Assembly: GCA_017644005.1 (NCBI GenBank)
Contig: JAEPMJ010000001.1
Coordinates: forward strand, 558,001-622,000
Origin: Rhizobiaceae bacterium
Lineage (GTDB): Bacteria > Pseudomonadota > Alphaproteobacteria > Rhizobiales > Rhizobiaceae
Reading direction: 5' to 3'
DNA length: 64,000 nucleotides
Within the stretch, counting starts at the first letter, position 1. Every line of letters begins with the position of its first letter. Shown here one piece after another: positions 17,424 through 26,466 of this stretch. Position numbers and translations under genes: made by a program. The notes under the pieces are model-generated. The model saw nothing but the letters and a program-made list of their open reading frames with translations, was not told the origin of the DNA and did no database searches.

Positions 17424-19049
17424 ATGCGTTCGGAGTGGGATATTCCGCGCCCGGCGGAACACGTGACAAGCGACCGGCAGCGAAGTCGCGCATTTGACGC
17501 ACCTGCAAACGACAGCGGCGGGCGCGGCGGCATTCTGGATCCCCTGGCACTTATTTCACTTCTCGTCCGCAAGGCGGTTCCAATCGGCATCATAGCCGGA
17601 CTGATCACCGCAGCATGCGTGGCGGCGCTGCTTGTTTACCCCTTTCCGTACAAGGCAACGGCGATCGTGCTCGCCGACCCGCGCGAACAGCGCGTCACAC
17701 TGCAGGAAGATGTTCTGCCTGCCATCGGCGCCGATGCCGCGGTGCTGGAAAGCATGGTCCAGATCGTAAAATCGGACGGGTTCCTCCTCGCCACAATGCA
17801 GGAACTCGGCCTGACTGGCGAAAACGCGGCTTCGGATCGCTCCGGCCAGCTGGAGGCGCTCGGCAAGTTCCGCAAGAGGCTTGCGGTGGAGCGAAAGGGA
17901 GCCACCTATCTGGTCGAAATTTCCTATTCGGCCGACAGCGGCGAAGAAGCGGCGCGAATCGCCAACGGCGTTGCCCATGCCTTCGCAGACAGCCAGAACC
18001 AATCACGAAGCCTGGCAACCGAAAACGCAGCCAAATCGCTGGCGTCTCGACTGATTGAACTGCGCGCAAAGCTCAACGCCTCGGAAGAGGCGGTAGCGAA
18101 ATTCAAATCCGAAAACGGCATCGTCTTCATCGATCAGACCAACACGCTGCAGATGCGGCAGCTTACCGAGCTCAGCCAGCAGCTGGCACTTGCCACTAAC
18201 GCGACCGAGGAAGCGCGTGCCCGCTACGACGAACTGAAGAACGGTGGCAGTATCGCAATCTCGTCGCAGCAGAGCGGCGAGAGCGGCCAGCTGTCGTTTC
18301 TGCGCCAGCAACGTGCAGAGCTCGCGCAATCGCTGGAGCAGCAGCGTCAGGTCTACGGGCCGCGGCACCCTCGCATCCAGCAGACCCAACAGATGATGCG
18401 CGGCCTTGATAGCCAGATCGCCGCCGAGAGGCGACTGCTCGAACAGCAGCTCAAGGCAACGCTGGATGTAGCCGCCAACAAACAGGCCGAACTCGAAAGG
18501 CAGATCGCGTCGCTCAGCTCGGGCGTAAGTCTCACTGAGGCGGCACAAGTGCAGCTGGATGCACTGGAGCGCGAAGCAGCCGCCAACCGCGACATCTACC
18601 AGCAATTTCTGGCCCGCAACAAGCAGACCGATGAGCTTGCGCTGCTGGTGGAGGACAATGTGCGCATCGTCTCCGAGGCGGTTCCGCCCCTACGCTCAAC
18701 GCGCCCTTCATTGTCAATCGTTGGTCCGGCAGTCGCGATGCTGAGCGTGATCATCGCCACCATCGTCATCATAAGTTTCAACTTCGGCGCGATTACAAAG
18801 AAAGCGATGCGGCTGCGCACCCCGCAGCGTGCAGAGCACATGCGGGCTTCGACCTTCGCCGCAACGCGGAATGCCAGCGTTCCGCGCAGACACCCGGGCA
18901 GCACCCCGCAGCGCGAACCGCTTTCGCTGCTGGAAGGCTGGCAAAGCGGCGACGCCGAAGATGACGATCTGGCTGATATGCGAAAGGCGTCGCGCGGCGG
19001 CCGACCTGCTGGCCCGGTTTCAAATCGGAACTACCGCCGCGCCGGATGA
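17424..19049 (+). CDS. Wzz/GumC-type polysaccharide chain-length determinant
   Basis: Inner-membrane polysaccharide co-polymerase of 541 residues. A membrane segment near residues 52-74 (VPIGIIAGLITAACVAALLV) is followed by a Wzz domain, a long periplasmic coiled coil rich in Gln, Glu and Ala, the GNVR-like region RQVYGPRHPRIQQT, and a second membrane segment near residue 450 (LSIVGPAVAMLSVIIATIVI). A cytoplasmic tail of about 90 residues follows with no Walker motifs, so there is no fused BY-kinase. ATG 17424 is chosen over the upstream frame start because AGGAG lies six bases before it. It should set polymer length together with the divergent polymerase gene. Confidence 0.88.
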   Translation: MRSEWDIPRPAEHVTSDRQRSRAFDAPANDSGGRGGILDPLALISLLVRKAVPIGIIAGLITAACVAALLVYPFPYKATAIVLADPREQRVTLQEDVLPAIGADAAVLESMVQIVKSDGFLLATMQELGLTGENAASDRSGQLEALGKFRKRLAVERKGATYLVEISYSADSGEEAARIANGVAHAFADSQNQSRSLATENAAKSLASRLIELRAKLNASEEAVAKFKSENGIVFIDQTNTLQMRQLTELSQQLALATNATEEARARYDELKNGGSIAISSQQSGESGQLSFLRQQRAELAQSLEQQRQVYGPRHPRIQQTQQMMRGLDSQIAAERRLLEQQLKATLDVAANKQAELERQIASLSSGVSLTEAAQVQLDALEREAAANRDIYQQFLARNKQTDELALLVEDNVRIVSEAVPPLRSTRPSLSIVGPAVAMLSVIIATIVIISFNFGAITKKAMRLRTPQRAEHMRASTFAATRNASVPRRHPGSTPQREPLSLLEGWQSGDAEDDDLADMRKASRGGRPAGPVSNRNYRRAG

Positions 19050-19415
19050 GCCAATCCGGATCGGCATGTCCTCAAACGGCACATGTTAGCATATTGGTGG
19101 CTTCCGACGGAGCAGCCCGCTCTGGGCAGCGGGCCGCGTTGCACCGGTCGCGTTGGGATCCAACCGGCTCTGTCAGGCCGGCAAGAGCGCCGTGTGAGGT
19201 CAATTTTCCGCGGCCAGAACCAACGCCTCTGCCGCCGAAGTTAACTCACCGTTAACCGCCGCATCAAAGCGGTGCTCCGAATAACCGCTTCGGTATGGTT
19301 TTCGCGATACGCAAGCAGACATCGCGGCCTTTGTATCCAACTGGGACAGGGACGGTAGCCGGAACTTCGGCACAAAGCCGGGCGCCGGCAGTGAAAAACG
19401 CTAGAGGAGCGCATC
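19050..19415. other. Intergenic region in the polysaccharide locus
   Basis: These 366 bases separate the chain-length gene from the cupin-like gene. They hold a terminator-like hairpin at 19115-19134 and paired GTTAAC-type words near 19240-19256, which may belong to a promoter for the downstream gene. Open frames here lack a Shine-Dalgarno or any recognisable motif; I see no gene. Confidence 0.5.
19115..19134 (+). terminator. Hairpin after the chain-length gene
   Basis: Perfect 7-bp GC-rich stem (GCCCGCT / AGCGGGC) with a six-base loop, 66 bases after the stop of the chain-length gene. There is no T tract, so it may be a weak terminator or an mRNA-stabilising structure. Confidence 0.35.
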
Positions 19416-20351
19416 ATGAACTCGATGGTTATGAACCGGGACATCATCACCAACTGGGCACCGCGCCATGAACGCCTGTTCGGCCGCGAGCTGGTCCAGC
19501 TTCAGCATTCGTTGCGTGAAACAGGCATGTTCACCCGCGACGCAATCGCCAAGCTTATCGACAACTGCCCGGCAGACGATCTCGGCCTGGAATCCATGTG
19601 TGTGGAAACCGACCGCCCCGACCGTATCTACGGTGTGCTCGGCGGCGCGTCGGGCAAGGACGCCATCAAGGCCATCGAGAAGGGCCGTATGTGGATGAAC
19701 CTGCGCCGCGTGATGGACTGGTCACCCGAATACAAAAAACTGCTCGACGAGATCTTCAACGAGTTCGAAGCGCGCATGCCAGGCTTCAAGACGTTCAAGC
19801 GCAACATGCATATTCTGATTTCATCGCCGAACGCCAAGGTGTTTTACCATGCGGACATTCAAGGCCAGTCGCTGTGGCAGATCGAGGGCGTGAAAAGCGT
19901 CTACCTCTATCCGCGCTCGGAAGCGTTCATGAGCCCGCAGAGCGTGGAGAAGATCCTGTTGCGCGAGACCGATGAGGACCTGGAATACCAGAACTGGTTC
20001 GACGATTACGCGACCAAGGTCGACCTGAAGCCGGGCAACATGATCACCTGGCCTCTCTATGCGCCGCACCGGGTGCAGAATCACGACTGCCTCAACATCT
20101 CCGTCGCGATGGAGCATTGGACCAAAGCGATCTGGAACTCCTACGCAGTGCACTACGGCAATGGCGTACTGCGCCGCACTGTCGGCGTTGGCGCAAAAAC
20201 GACCAACGACTACGGCATGCATGTCTATCCTAAGGCTGCCGCTGCGTTCATGTGGAAAAAATTCGGCGGCCAGATCGCCGGCGACGTCGTCAAAGCGCGC
20301 CATTTCCGCATCGATGCCTCGGCTCCCGAAGGCCGCGTAGACATCGCCTAG
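19416..20351 (+). CDS. Cupin-like protein with HxD...H metal triad
   Basis: Protein of 311 residues, no signal peptide or membrane segment. The central part resembles cupin-like/JmjC-type Fe(II)- and 2-oxoglutarate-dependent oxygenases: VFYHADIQGQSLWQIEG supplies His145 and Asp147, and PLYAPHRVQN supplies His218, the spacing expected of a facial metal triad. The LYPRSEAF and PGNMITWP segments also fit that fold. It may hydroxylate a sugar, lipid carrier or protein; the substrate is unknown. GAGGAG precedes ATG 19416. The gene is followed 27 bases later by a CelD-type acyltransferase, so it is probably the first gene of the operon with that gene and the flippase. The family call is from motif reading only. 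Confidence 0.65.
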   Translation: MNSMVMNRDIITNWAPRHERLFGRELVQLQHSLRETGMFTRDAIAKLIDNCPADDLGLESMCVETDRPDRIYGVLGGASGKDAIKAIEKGRMWMNLRRVMDWSPEYKKLLDEIFNEFEARMPGFKTFKRNMHILISSPNAKVFYHADIQGQSLWQIEGVKSVYLYPRSEAFMSPQSVEKILLRETDEDLEYQNWFDDYATKVDLKPGNMITWPLYAPHRVQNHDCLNISVAMEHWTKAIWNSYAVHYGNGVLRRTVGVGAKTTNDYGMHVYPKAAAAFMWKKFGGQIAGDVVKARHFRIDASAPEGRVDIA

Positions 20352-20378
20352 AAGCAACCGCCGCCAAGGTACGCCGCA

Positions 20379-21491
20379 ATGCTGCATGCAGCCCCCAGTG
20401 CTTTCTCCGGCGAGGTCGAAATCGGCGTGGAGCCGCTGTTCGACTTTCTCGCCGAAGAATACAGCACGCTGTTCAGAGGCAGCTGCGCGTCGGCGTTCCA
20501 GGCCCCGCACTGGCTGGCCGGCCTGCACACCAGGCTTGCGCCGGAGCTCGGCGCGCACCAGCATACGGTCACTGTTCGCGCGAAGGCCGATGGCAAGCTC
20601 CTCGCCGTCTTTCCCTTCGTGCGGCAGTCGACCGCCGGTATTCTGATCTTGCAACCTGCCGATTTCGGGCTGTGCGACCGCAACGAACCGGTCGCGTCCC
20701 GCGAAACGCTGGAGATGCTTGCGGCATTCCCGGAGCATATTACGCGGTTGGCGGCGGCACTTGGCCGGCCGGACCTGCTTCTCATGCGCAAGGTGTGGGA
20801 GGGGAGCTTCGATATAATACGCCTCTTCCCCGGTGCCCGAGCCTGGAACGCACCCAACAGCGCCTATCGTTGCGAGACCGGCGACGAGTTTGCCGGCTGG
20901 AAGCAGGACCTGCGCAAGAAGTTCACCAAGGAACTCGACCGGCTGCAGCGTCAGACAGCCCGCGATATCGGAACCTACCAGCACCGCGTGGTTACCGATC
21001 CGAACGAAATCAAGCTCGCATTCGAGTTCCTGCGCCTGGCGCGCCTCGGCCGCCACAAGGGCGACGTACTCGAGGACGACCGCTTCTATGAATTCTATCG
21101 CGACTACGCGATCGAGGGCGCGCAGACGGGCGAGTCAATCACCTATGCAAGTTTCGTCGACGGCTACCCGGTTGCCGTGCTCTTCGGTCTGGCAGGCGAC
21201 GGCGAATTTCACGCGGTTCTGATCGGCGCCGATTTCGGCAAGCTCTCCAGGCAGTCGACCGGCATCCAGCTTTTGTATCGTGTCGTACAGATGCGGATCG
21301 CGCAGGGCTACACCGTGTTCGACATGGGACTCGGCGACCCCGGCTACAAAGCACATTTCCGCCCGCGGAAGATCAGGGTGCACAACGTGACGCGACCGAT
21401 GACACCGACAGGCCATGCGGCAGCCTTCATCTACAACCGCACGAAACCGCTGAAGAACCTCATCAAAGGGCTATTACCGAATGTCCACTGA
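20379..21491 (+). CDS. CelD/BcsL-type GNAT acyltransferase (copy 1)
   Basis: Protein of 370 residues with the BioF2-like/Acetyltransf_6 layout of CelD-type proteins: an N-terminal GNAT-like half (WLAGLHTRLAPE, LLAVFPFVRQSTAGILILQP) and a C-terminal half with RKKFTKELDRLQRQ, ESITYASFVDGYPVAVLFGL, FDMGLGDPGYKAHFRPR and the end RTKPLKNLIKGLL. CelD relatives act in cellulose and exopolysaccharide production, presumably acylating the glycan or its precursor. It is clearly paralogous to the gene at 22977 across its full length. The last 11 bases overlap the flippase start, which indicates coupling. Confidence 0.82.
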   Translation: MLHAAPSAFSGEVEIGVEPLFDFLAEEYSTLFRGSCASAFQAPHWLAGLHTRLAPELGAHQHTVTVRAKADGKLLAVFPFVRQSTAGILILQPADFGLCDRNEPVASRETLEMLAAFPEHITRLAAALGRPDLLLMRKVWEGSFDIIRLFPGARAWNAPNSAYRCETGDEFAGWKQDLRKKFTKELDRLQRQTARDIGTYQHRVVTDPNEIKLAFEFLRLARLGRHKGDVLEDDRFYEFYRDYAIEGAQTGESITYASFVDGYPVAVLFGLAGDGEFHAVLIGADFGKLSRQSTGIQLLYRVVQMRIAQGYTVFDMGLGDPGYKAHFRPRKIRVHNVTRPMTPTGHAAAFIYNRTKPLKNLIKGLLPNVH

Positions 21492-22872
21492 CGCCCGCGG
21501 CTCCCACAAGGCCGGACGGTCGCTTGCAGCCAGGCTGCGCGGCGGGCTACAAGCGCTTGCGGCAAACCCGTCGATACGCGGCATCGCCGGCGTGCTCGTG
21601 CTGAAGGCCTCCATGATGGTCTTCAATTTCGCGCTGATTGCCCTTGCCGCGAATGTGCTTCAGGAAACTCAGTTCGGCATCTATTCGATCCTGTTTTCCG
21701 CCGTCGGTCTGGTCGGCATCGTGGCGACCGTCGGCCAGCAGATATTGCTGATGCGGAGCTGGAACGAATATTCTGCCAATAACGACGCGGCATCGCTGAA
21801 GGGGGCACTGCGTTTTAGCGCCGTGCTCTGGCTGGCCGGCACCATGGTCGCCGCCTGCATTTTCTACTTCTGGGCAGACGCCTCCTACGGCGCCGCCCTG
21901 GCGCGCGCAGCCACCGTGTATCTGGTCCTTTACGCCGCCACGCAAACCACAGCGCACCTGCTCAGGGCGTCGCGCGGCGTCGGTATCGGCGATGGCTATG
22001 GCAATCTGCTGCCCGTGCTACCGGCAATCGGCTACCTGACATACGACCTTGCAACACATTCCACGGCTGACGTTTCCACGGTCCTGCTGCTGCTGGCAGG
22101 CGGCTCGGCGATCGGGCTGACCGTGCACGCGTTTGTATTCCGGCGCCACCTTTCCGCGCGCTTTCCAGAGTACCGCACAATACGGCCGCGCGGCGAGGTG
22201 CGGGTCTGGGCCGGACGCTCGGCCCGTCTGTGGCTGTCGACAGGGCTGGAAGCGGCCAATCAGTTTCTGGACGTCATCGTAATGGGCATACTGACCACGC
22301 CCGCGATTGCCGGCGGCTATTTTGTCACGACACGCTTTGCCAACATCTTCGCATCGGCGTCGGACGGCATGCATCTGTTCGCCAGCAGGCATGTGCCCGA
22401 CCTTTATTACCGCCGCGAATATGAGAACCTGTCGCGTATCCTCAACCTGATCGCATTGATGCTTGCGGCGATGATCGCGGTCGGCGTTGTGGGAATTGCC
22501 CTGGGCGGCAAGTTCGTGCTCGGCCTCATCAGCGCTGACTATGTGCAGTATTTTCCTGCACTGATCGTTCTGTGTCTCGGTACGGCCGCCGCCGCGGCCG
22601 CACAACCGTGCGCGCCGATTCTCATGCTGACCGGCCATGAGGGTCGGTATCTGGCGATCATTGCCACCAGCGTGTTGCTGCGGGTCGGCGGCTTTTTCCT
22701 TCTGGTTCCCTCATACGGCATCATGGGCGCAGTGACTGCATCGGCATTGTCGTTCGTGATTCTGGCTGGTGCACTGAGCTATTCAGCACATCATCTTGCC
22801 GGTTTCGACGGGTCAGTTTTACGCCTATTGCGCCGCAATACAGATACACCGCAACCATTGGCAGCCGGATAA
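21481..22872 (+). CDS. Wzx-type oligosaccharide flippase
   Basis: Integral membrane protein of 463 residues of the MATE-like MOP superfamily, with about 12-14 hydrophobic segments. The N-terminal region GIAGVLVLKASMMVFNFALI, then TQFGIYSILFSAVGLVGI, is typical of polysaccharide flippases that move lipid-linked repeat units across the inner membrane. It overlaps the preceding acyltransferase gene by 11 bases and is followed 104 bases later by a second acyltransferase paralogue. It supplies the translocation step for the polymerase and chain-length proteins of this locus. Confidence 0.88.
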   Translation: MSTDARGSHKAGRSLAARLRGGLQALAANPSIRGIAGVLVLKASMMVFNFALIALAANVLQETQFGIYSILFSAVGLVGIVATVGQQILLMRSWNEYSANNDAASLKGALRFSAVLWLAGTMVAACIFYFWADASYGAALARAATVYLVLYAATQTTAHLLRASRGVGIGDGYGNLLPVLPAIGYLTYDLATHSTADVSTVLLLLAGGSAIGLTVHAFVFRRHLSARFPEYRTIRPRGEVRVWAGRSARLWLSTGLEAANQFLDVIVMGILTTPAIAGGYFVTTRFANIFASASDGMHLFASRHVPDLYYRREYENLSRILNLIALMLAAMIAVGVVGIALGGKFVLGLISADYVQYFPALIVLCLGTAAAAAAQPCAPILMLTGHEGRYLAIIATSVLLRVGGFFLLVPSYGIMGAVTASALSFVILAGALSYSAHHLAGFDGSVLRLLRRNTDTPQPLAAG

Positions 22873-22976
22873 ACCAACTCTCAATACTGAGCTGTTATGA
22901 AGCAGATCTCGGGTGTCGACCGATTTGAGGCACGGTGATCGCAGAACATTGAGGGGGCGCTTCAGCGCAAGTCAAC

Positions 22977-24092
22977 ATGAACGCTCATTTCAACAGGCGG
23001 ATGATGATGGCTGGCGAAACGCTCGCAATCGACAACGATTTCGATTTTTCATCCGAGGCATATAGGCAACTCTATGCCAAATCGGATGTAACGGGCTTCC
23101 AGAGCCCGCTCTGGCTCGACCGCTTCTACCGCGTTCTTGTTCCCGCCGTTGCGGCCGAACCGCTTGTGATCACCGTTCGGCGGGGTACCGAACTGATCGC
23201 AGTCTTCCCAATGGTGATCCAGAAAGCGGCGGGCGTCACGATATTGCAGGCGGCCGATCTTGGCGTGTCGGACTACAATACGCCGGTCTGTTCCGCCGAT
23301 ACACTTGTCGAGCTCGCAGCATCGGACGCGGTTCGCGAGACGCTCGCGCAGCTGATCTCCTTCGGCGATGTCCTGTTCCTGCGAAAAGTGGCCTGCGACA
23401 TCGATGTGATTGACCGGCTGCTTTGCGGTACCACGCGCTCGGCTTCCGAAAACAGCGCCTTCGTCATCGACCTTATGCCCGGCGAATTCGACAATTGGCG
23501 CCGTGAAAACCTGAAGAAGGGATTTCGCAAGAATATCGACCGCAGGCGGCGCAGGCTCAACGAGGACCATGGCGCGGTGAACTGGCAGGCCTTTGTCGAG
23601 CCGCAGGATGTTGTTCGCGCGATCGAGTTCATCCGCAGCGAGCGGACCGCCAAATTCAAGGACGATATTCTCACCAACGACAGCTATTTCGAATTCTACA
23701 AAGCCTGCGCGCTTGACGGCGCGGCCAGCGGCGAGACCGTGACGTCGGGCGTCGTGGTCGACGGCGAGCTGGCGGCAGCGGATTTCGGCGTGATGGGCAA
23801 GGACTGCCTGCACTCGATCCTGTGCGCGGCCGATGTCGAGAATTTCGGCCAGTATGCGCCAGGTATCCAGTCGCTCCACGACCTCATCCGCGAGCGCGTC
23901 GAAAAGGGCGATAGCCGCTTCGATGCCGGTATCGGCAACTCACGCTACAAAAGTGACTTTTCGGCCCGCGAGATTGCACTGGAAAACCTGTCGCTCTCAC
24001 TCAGTGCCAAGGGACAGGCGGTGTCGACGATTTACCACCGCGCCAAGCCGCTGAAGAACTTCCTGCGCAACATCGTGAAGACGGTACACTAA
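22977..24092 (+). CDS. CelD/BcsL-type GNAT acyltransferase (copy 2)
   Basis: Protein of 371 residues paralogous to the 20379 gene. Shared blocks are WLDRFYRVLVPA, LIAVFPMVIQKAAGVTILQA, KKGFRKNIDRRRRRL, GETVTSGVVVDGELAAADFG, FDAGIGNSRYKSDFSAREI and the terminal AKPLKNFLRNIVK. The two copies have diverged strongly, suggesting different acceptor positions or acyl donors rather than a recent duplication. The start is ATG 22977; ATGs at codons 9-11 are alternatives. It closes the polysaccharide locus and converges on tRNA-Thr, 19 bases away. Confidence 0.82.
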   Translation: MNAHFNRRMMMAGETLAIDNDFDFSSEAYRQLYAKSDVTGFQSPLWLDRFYRVLVPAVAAEPLVITVRRGTELIAVFPMVIQKAAGVTILQAADLGVSDYNTPVCSADTLVELAASDAVRETLAQLISFGDVLFLRKVACDIDVIDRLLCGTTRSASENSAFVIDLMPGEFDNWRRENLKKGFRKNIDRRRRRLNEDHGAVNWQAFVEPQDVVRAIEFIRSERTAKFKDDILTNDSYFEFYKACALDGAASGETVTSGVVVDGELAAADFGVMGKDCLHSILCAADVENFGQYAPGIQSLHDLIRERVEKGDSRFDAGIGNSRYKSDFSAREIALENLSLSLSAKGQAVSTIYHRAKPLKNFLRNIVKTVH

Positions 24093-24111
24093 AGGCCAGT
24101 TGTCGAATGAC

Positions 24112-24186
<75 letters not shown>

Positions 24187-24355
24187 CCGAGAAAGTGCGG
24201 CGCTTCTGCCACAACCGACCGGCCAGCGCAAGGCGGATGCGGCGAATTGCGCAAGCTCAGGAGAATGTGCATATGAAGCTGGTCAGCCCGGGCGACAGCA
24301 GAAGCCGCAGCGGGCAGCCGCCGCGAACGGCAAAAGGACGAAAACGCCGAAACCG

Positions 24356-24538
24356 ATGAATAACAAGCCGCCAAAGGATGCACGCAAAGACCGCCTGGCG
24401 AAACAACTGCGCGCGAACCTTCAGCGGCGCAAGGAACAGGCGCGCGAGCGTTCATCCGACGTTGCGGATGGCGGAAATAACCGGCAGGTCGACCGCGAAT
24501 CGGATGCTGCCGACACAGGGAAACCACATTCGGCATAG
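24356..24538 (+). CDS. Small basic hypothetical protein upstream of murA
   Basis: Sixty residues, strongly charged and without hydrophobic segments (MNNKPPKDARKDRLAKQLRA, then ANLQRRKEQARERS). Small proteins of this kind lie just upstream of murA in related rhizobia, which is the main support; the ribosome-binding site is weak. The C-terminal half looks disordered. It could be an RNA- or DNA-binding peptide judging from charge, but no function is known. Confidence 0.6.
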   Translation: MNNKPPKDARKDRLAKQLRANLQRRKEQARERSSDVADGGNNRQVDRESDAADTGKPHSA

Positions 24539-24640
24539 ACCCTCCGGGACAATTGCCCGTTCTTGAACCGGTCAACCCATTGGTCTAGACCGGCACACCA
24601 TTCTTCAGAGCGGCCCGTATTGCGGCCGGAAAGGCGCAGC

Positions 24641-25930
24641 ATGGACCGGATCAGGATTGTCGGCGGCAACGAACTTAACGGCACGATCCCGATTTCGGGA
24701 GCGAAAAACGCTGCCCTGCCGCTGATGATTGCCGCACTGATGACGGACGAGACGCTGACCCTCGACAATGTGCCGCATCTGGCCGATGTCGAGCAGCTGA
24801 TCCGCATCCTCACCAATCACGGGGTCGACTATTCGGTGAATGGCCGGCGCGAGGAGCAATCGCAACGCTATTCCCGCACCATCCATTTCACGGCGCGCAA
24901 TATCGTCGACACCACCGCGCCCTACGAACTCGTGTCGAAGATGCGCGCCAGCTTCTGGGTGATCGGGCCGCTGCTCGCCCGCATGGGCGAGGCGCGCGTT
25001 TCGCTGCCCGGCGGCTGTGCCATCGGCACCCGCCCCGTCGATCTTTTCATCGACGGGCTGAAGGCGCTTGGTGCGGATATCGATATCGACAACGGCTATG
25101 TGCACGCGAAGGCGCGGAACGGGCTTGTCGGCAACCGCTATGTCTTCCCCAAGGTTTCGGTGGGTGCGACCCATGTGCTGATGATGGCCGCCGCGATGGC
25201 CAAGGGGCAAACGGTGCTTGAAAACGCGGCGCGCGAGCCCGAAATCGTCAATCTCGCTGAATGTCTGAATGCAATGGGCGCCCGTATATCCAATGCCGGC
25301 ACCAGCACGGTCGTTATAGATGGAGTGGACAGGCTTTCGGGCGCGCGGCACCGGGTCATTCCGGACCGCATCGAAACCGGCACTTACGCGATGGCCGTGG
25401 CAATGACCGGCGGCGATGTGCTGCTTGAAGGAGCCCGTGCCGACATTCTGGAATCCGCGCTCGACACCATCTCCAGGACCGGCGCCGAGATTACCCCGGT
25501 GAATTCCGGCATCCGGGTCCGCCGCAACGGTTCCGGCATCACACCTGTCGATGTTACCACCGAACCCTTTCCAGGCTTCCCAACCGACCTGCAGGCGCAG
25601 TTCATGGGATTGATGACACGGGCGCGCGGGCGCTCGAAAATTACCGAGACGATCTTCGAAAACCGCTTCATGCATGTGCAGGAACTGGCACGTCTGGGGG
25701 CACGCATTTCACTGTCGGGCCAGACGGCCACCGTGGAAGGCGTCGAGACCCTCCGCGGCGCACCGGTTATGGCAACCGATCTGCGCGCCTCGGTTTCGCT
25801 GGTGATTGCCGGTCTGGCGGCCGAGGGCGAGACCATGGTTCAACGCGTCTACCATCTTGATCGTGGCTTCGAGCGGCTGGAAGAAAAACTGGCGCAATGC
25901 GGCGCGCAGCTGGAGCGCGTCGGCGAATAA
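24641..25930 (+). CDS. murA: UDP-N-acetylglucosamine 1-carboxyvinyltransferase
   Basis: First committed enzyme of peptidoglycan synthesis: transfers enolpyruvate from PEP to UDP-GlcNAc in the cytoplasm. At 429 residues it has the standard length, with the two inside-out alpha/beta domains. Lys22 in [10 protein letters not shown] and the catalytic, fosfomycin-targeted Cys126 in [15 protein letters not shown] are present. The open frame starts at 24563, but ATG 24641 matches the family start MDRIRIVGG. It begins the conserved block with DUF2948, hisD and UPF0262, all on the plus strand with short gaps. Confidence 0.97.
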   Translation: MDRIRIVGGNELNGTIPISGAKNAALPLMIAALMTDETLTLDNVPHLADVEQLIRILTNHGVDYSVNGRREEQSQRYSRTIHFTARNIVDTTAPYELVSKMRASFWVIGPLLARMGEARVSLPGGCAIGTRPVDLFIDGLKALGADIDIDNGYVHAKARNGLVGNRYVFPKVSVGATHVLMMAAAMAKGQTVLENAAREPEIVNLAECLNAMGARISNAGTSTVVIDGVDRLSGARHRVIPDRIETGTYAMAVAMTGGDVLLEGARADILESALDTISRTGAEITPVNSGIRVRRNGSGITPVDVTTEPFPGFPTDLQAQFMGLMTRARGRSKITETIFENRFMHVQELARLGARISLSGQTATVEGVETLRGAPVMATDLRASVSLVIAGLAAEGETMVQRVYHLDRGFERLEEKLAQCGAQLERVGE

Positions 25931-26021
25931 GGCGGTCCGGCGGCGGACTGCGCTAGTTGCACTGCAACACAAGAACGCCTAACACAAAATCTGAAACCGC
26001 AGCGAAGAAGCGTGTTCCGAC

Positions 26022-26456
26022 ATGCAAGCCCTCCGACTTGTCGCCCTCGATGGGGAAGACCTGAGTATCGTTTCAGCGCATGTTCAGGATGCCGTCACCA
26101 AGGTCGGCGAAATCAAGTTCGATGCCACTGACAAGCAGCTTGTGCTGCCGGTCAACCGTTACGCCTGGGAAAAGAAACGCGGCCTGTTCTCGCGGCGCGG
26201 CGAACGGCGACGCAGCGTGCTTCATTTCAAACGTGTGCTCGGCGTTCGGGCCAGCGGAATCGACCAGTCGAAAGGCGATACCGTCCTTTCGCTGCTGGCA
26301 ATCGAGTTTGCGCCATCCGATGCACCGGCGGGAACCATCGAGCTGACCTTTGCAGGCGGGGCCGCAATGGCGCTCGATGTCGAGGTGATCGAAGTGCAGC
26401 TCGCGGATGTCGGCGGTGCCTGGGGAGCCGCCGCGCGCCCGCGGCACGGCGTATAG
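26022..26456 (+). CDS. DUF2948 family protein
   Basis: Protein of 144 residues of unknown function, conserved in alphaproteobacteria between murA and hisD. It starts LRLVALDGEDLSIVSAHVQD, has a basic middle (KKRGLFSRRGERRR) and ends in the region following IELTFAGGAAMALDVEVIEV. No catalytic motif or membrane segment is visible. The position in the block, 91 bases after murA and 10 bases before the hisD start, suggests co-transcription with hisD. Confidence 0.88.
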   Translation: MQALRLVALDGEDLSIVSAHVQDAVTKVGEIKFDATDKQLVLPVNRYAWEKKRGLFSRRGERRRSVLHFKRVLGVRASGIDQSKGDTVLSLLAIEFAPSDAPAGTIELTFAGGAAMALDVEVIEVQLADVGGAWGAAARPRHGV

Positions 26457-26466
26457 GGAAGTCCCG

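Noticed and set aside
19821-21056. Minus-strand 411-codon frame across the cupin-like and acyltransferase genes
   Set aside because: Antisense to two genes with consistent family motifs, coupling and ribosome-binding sites.
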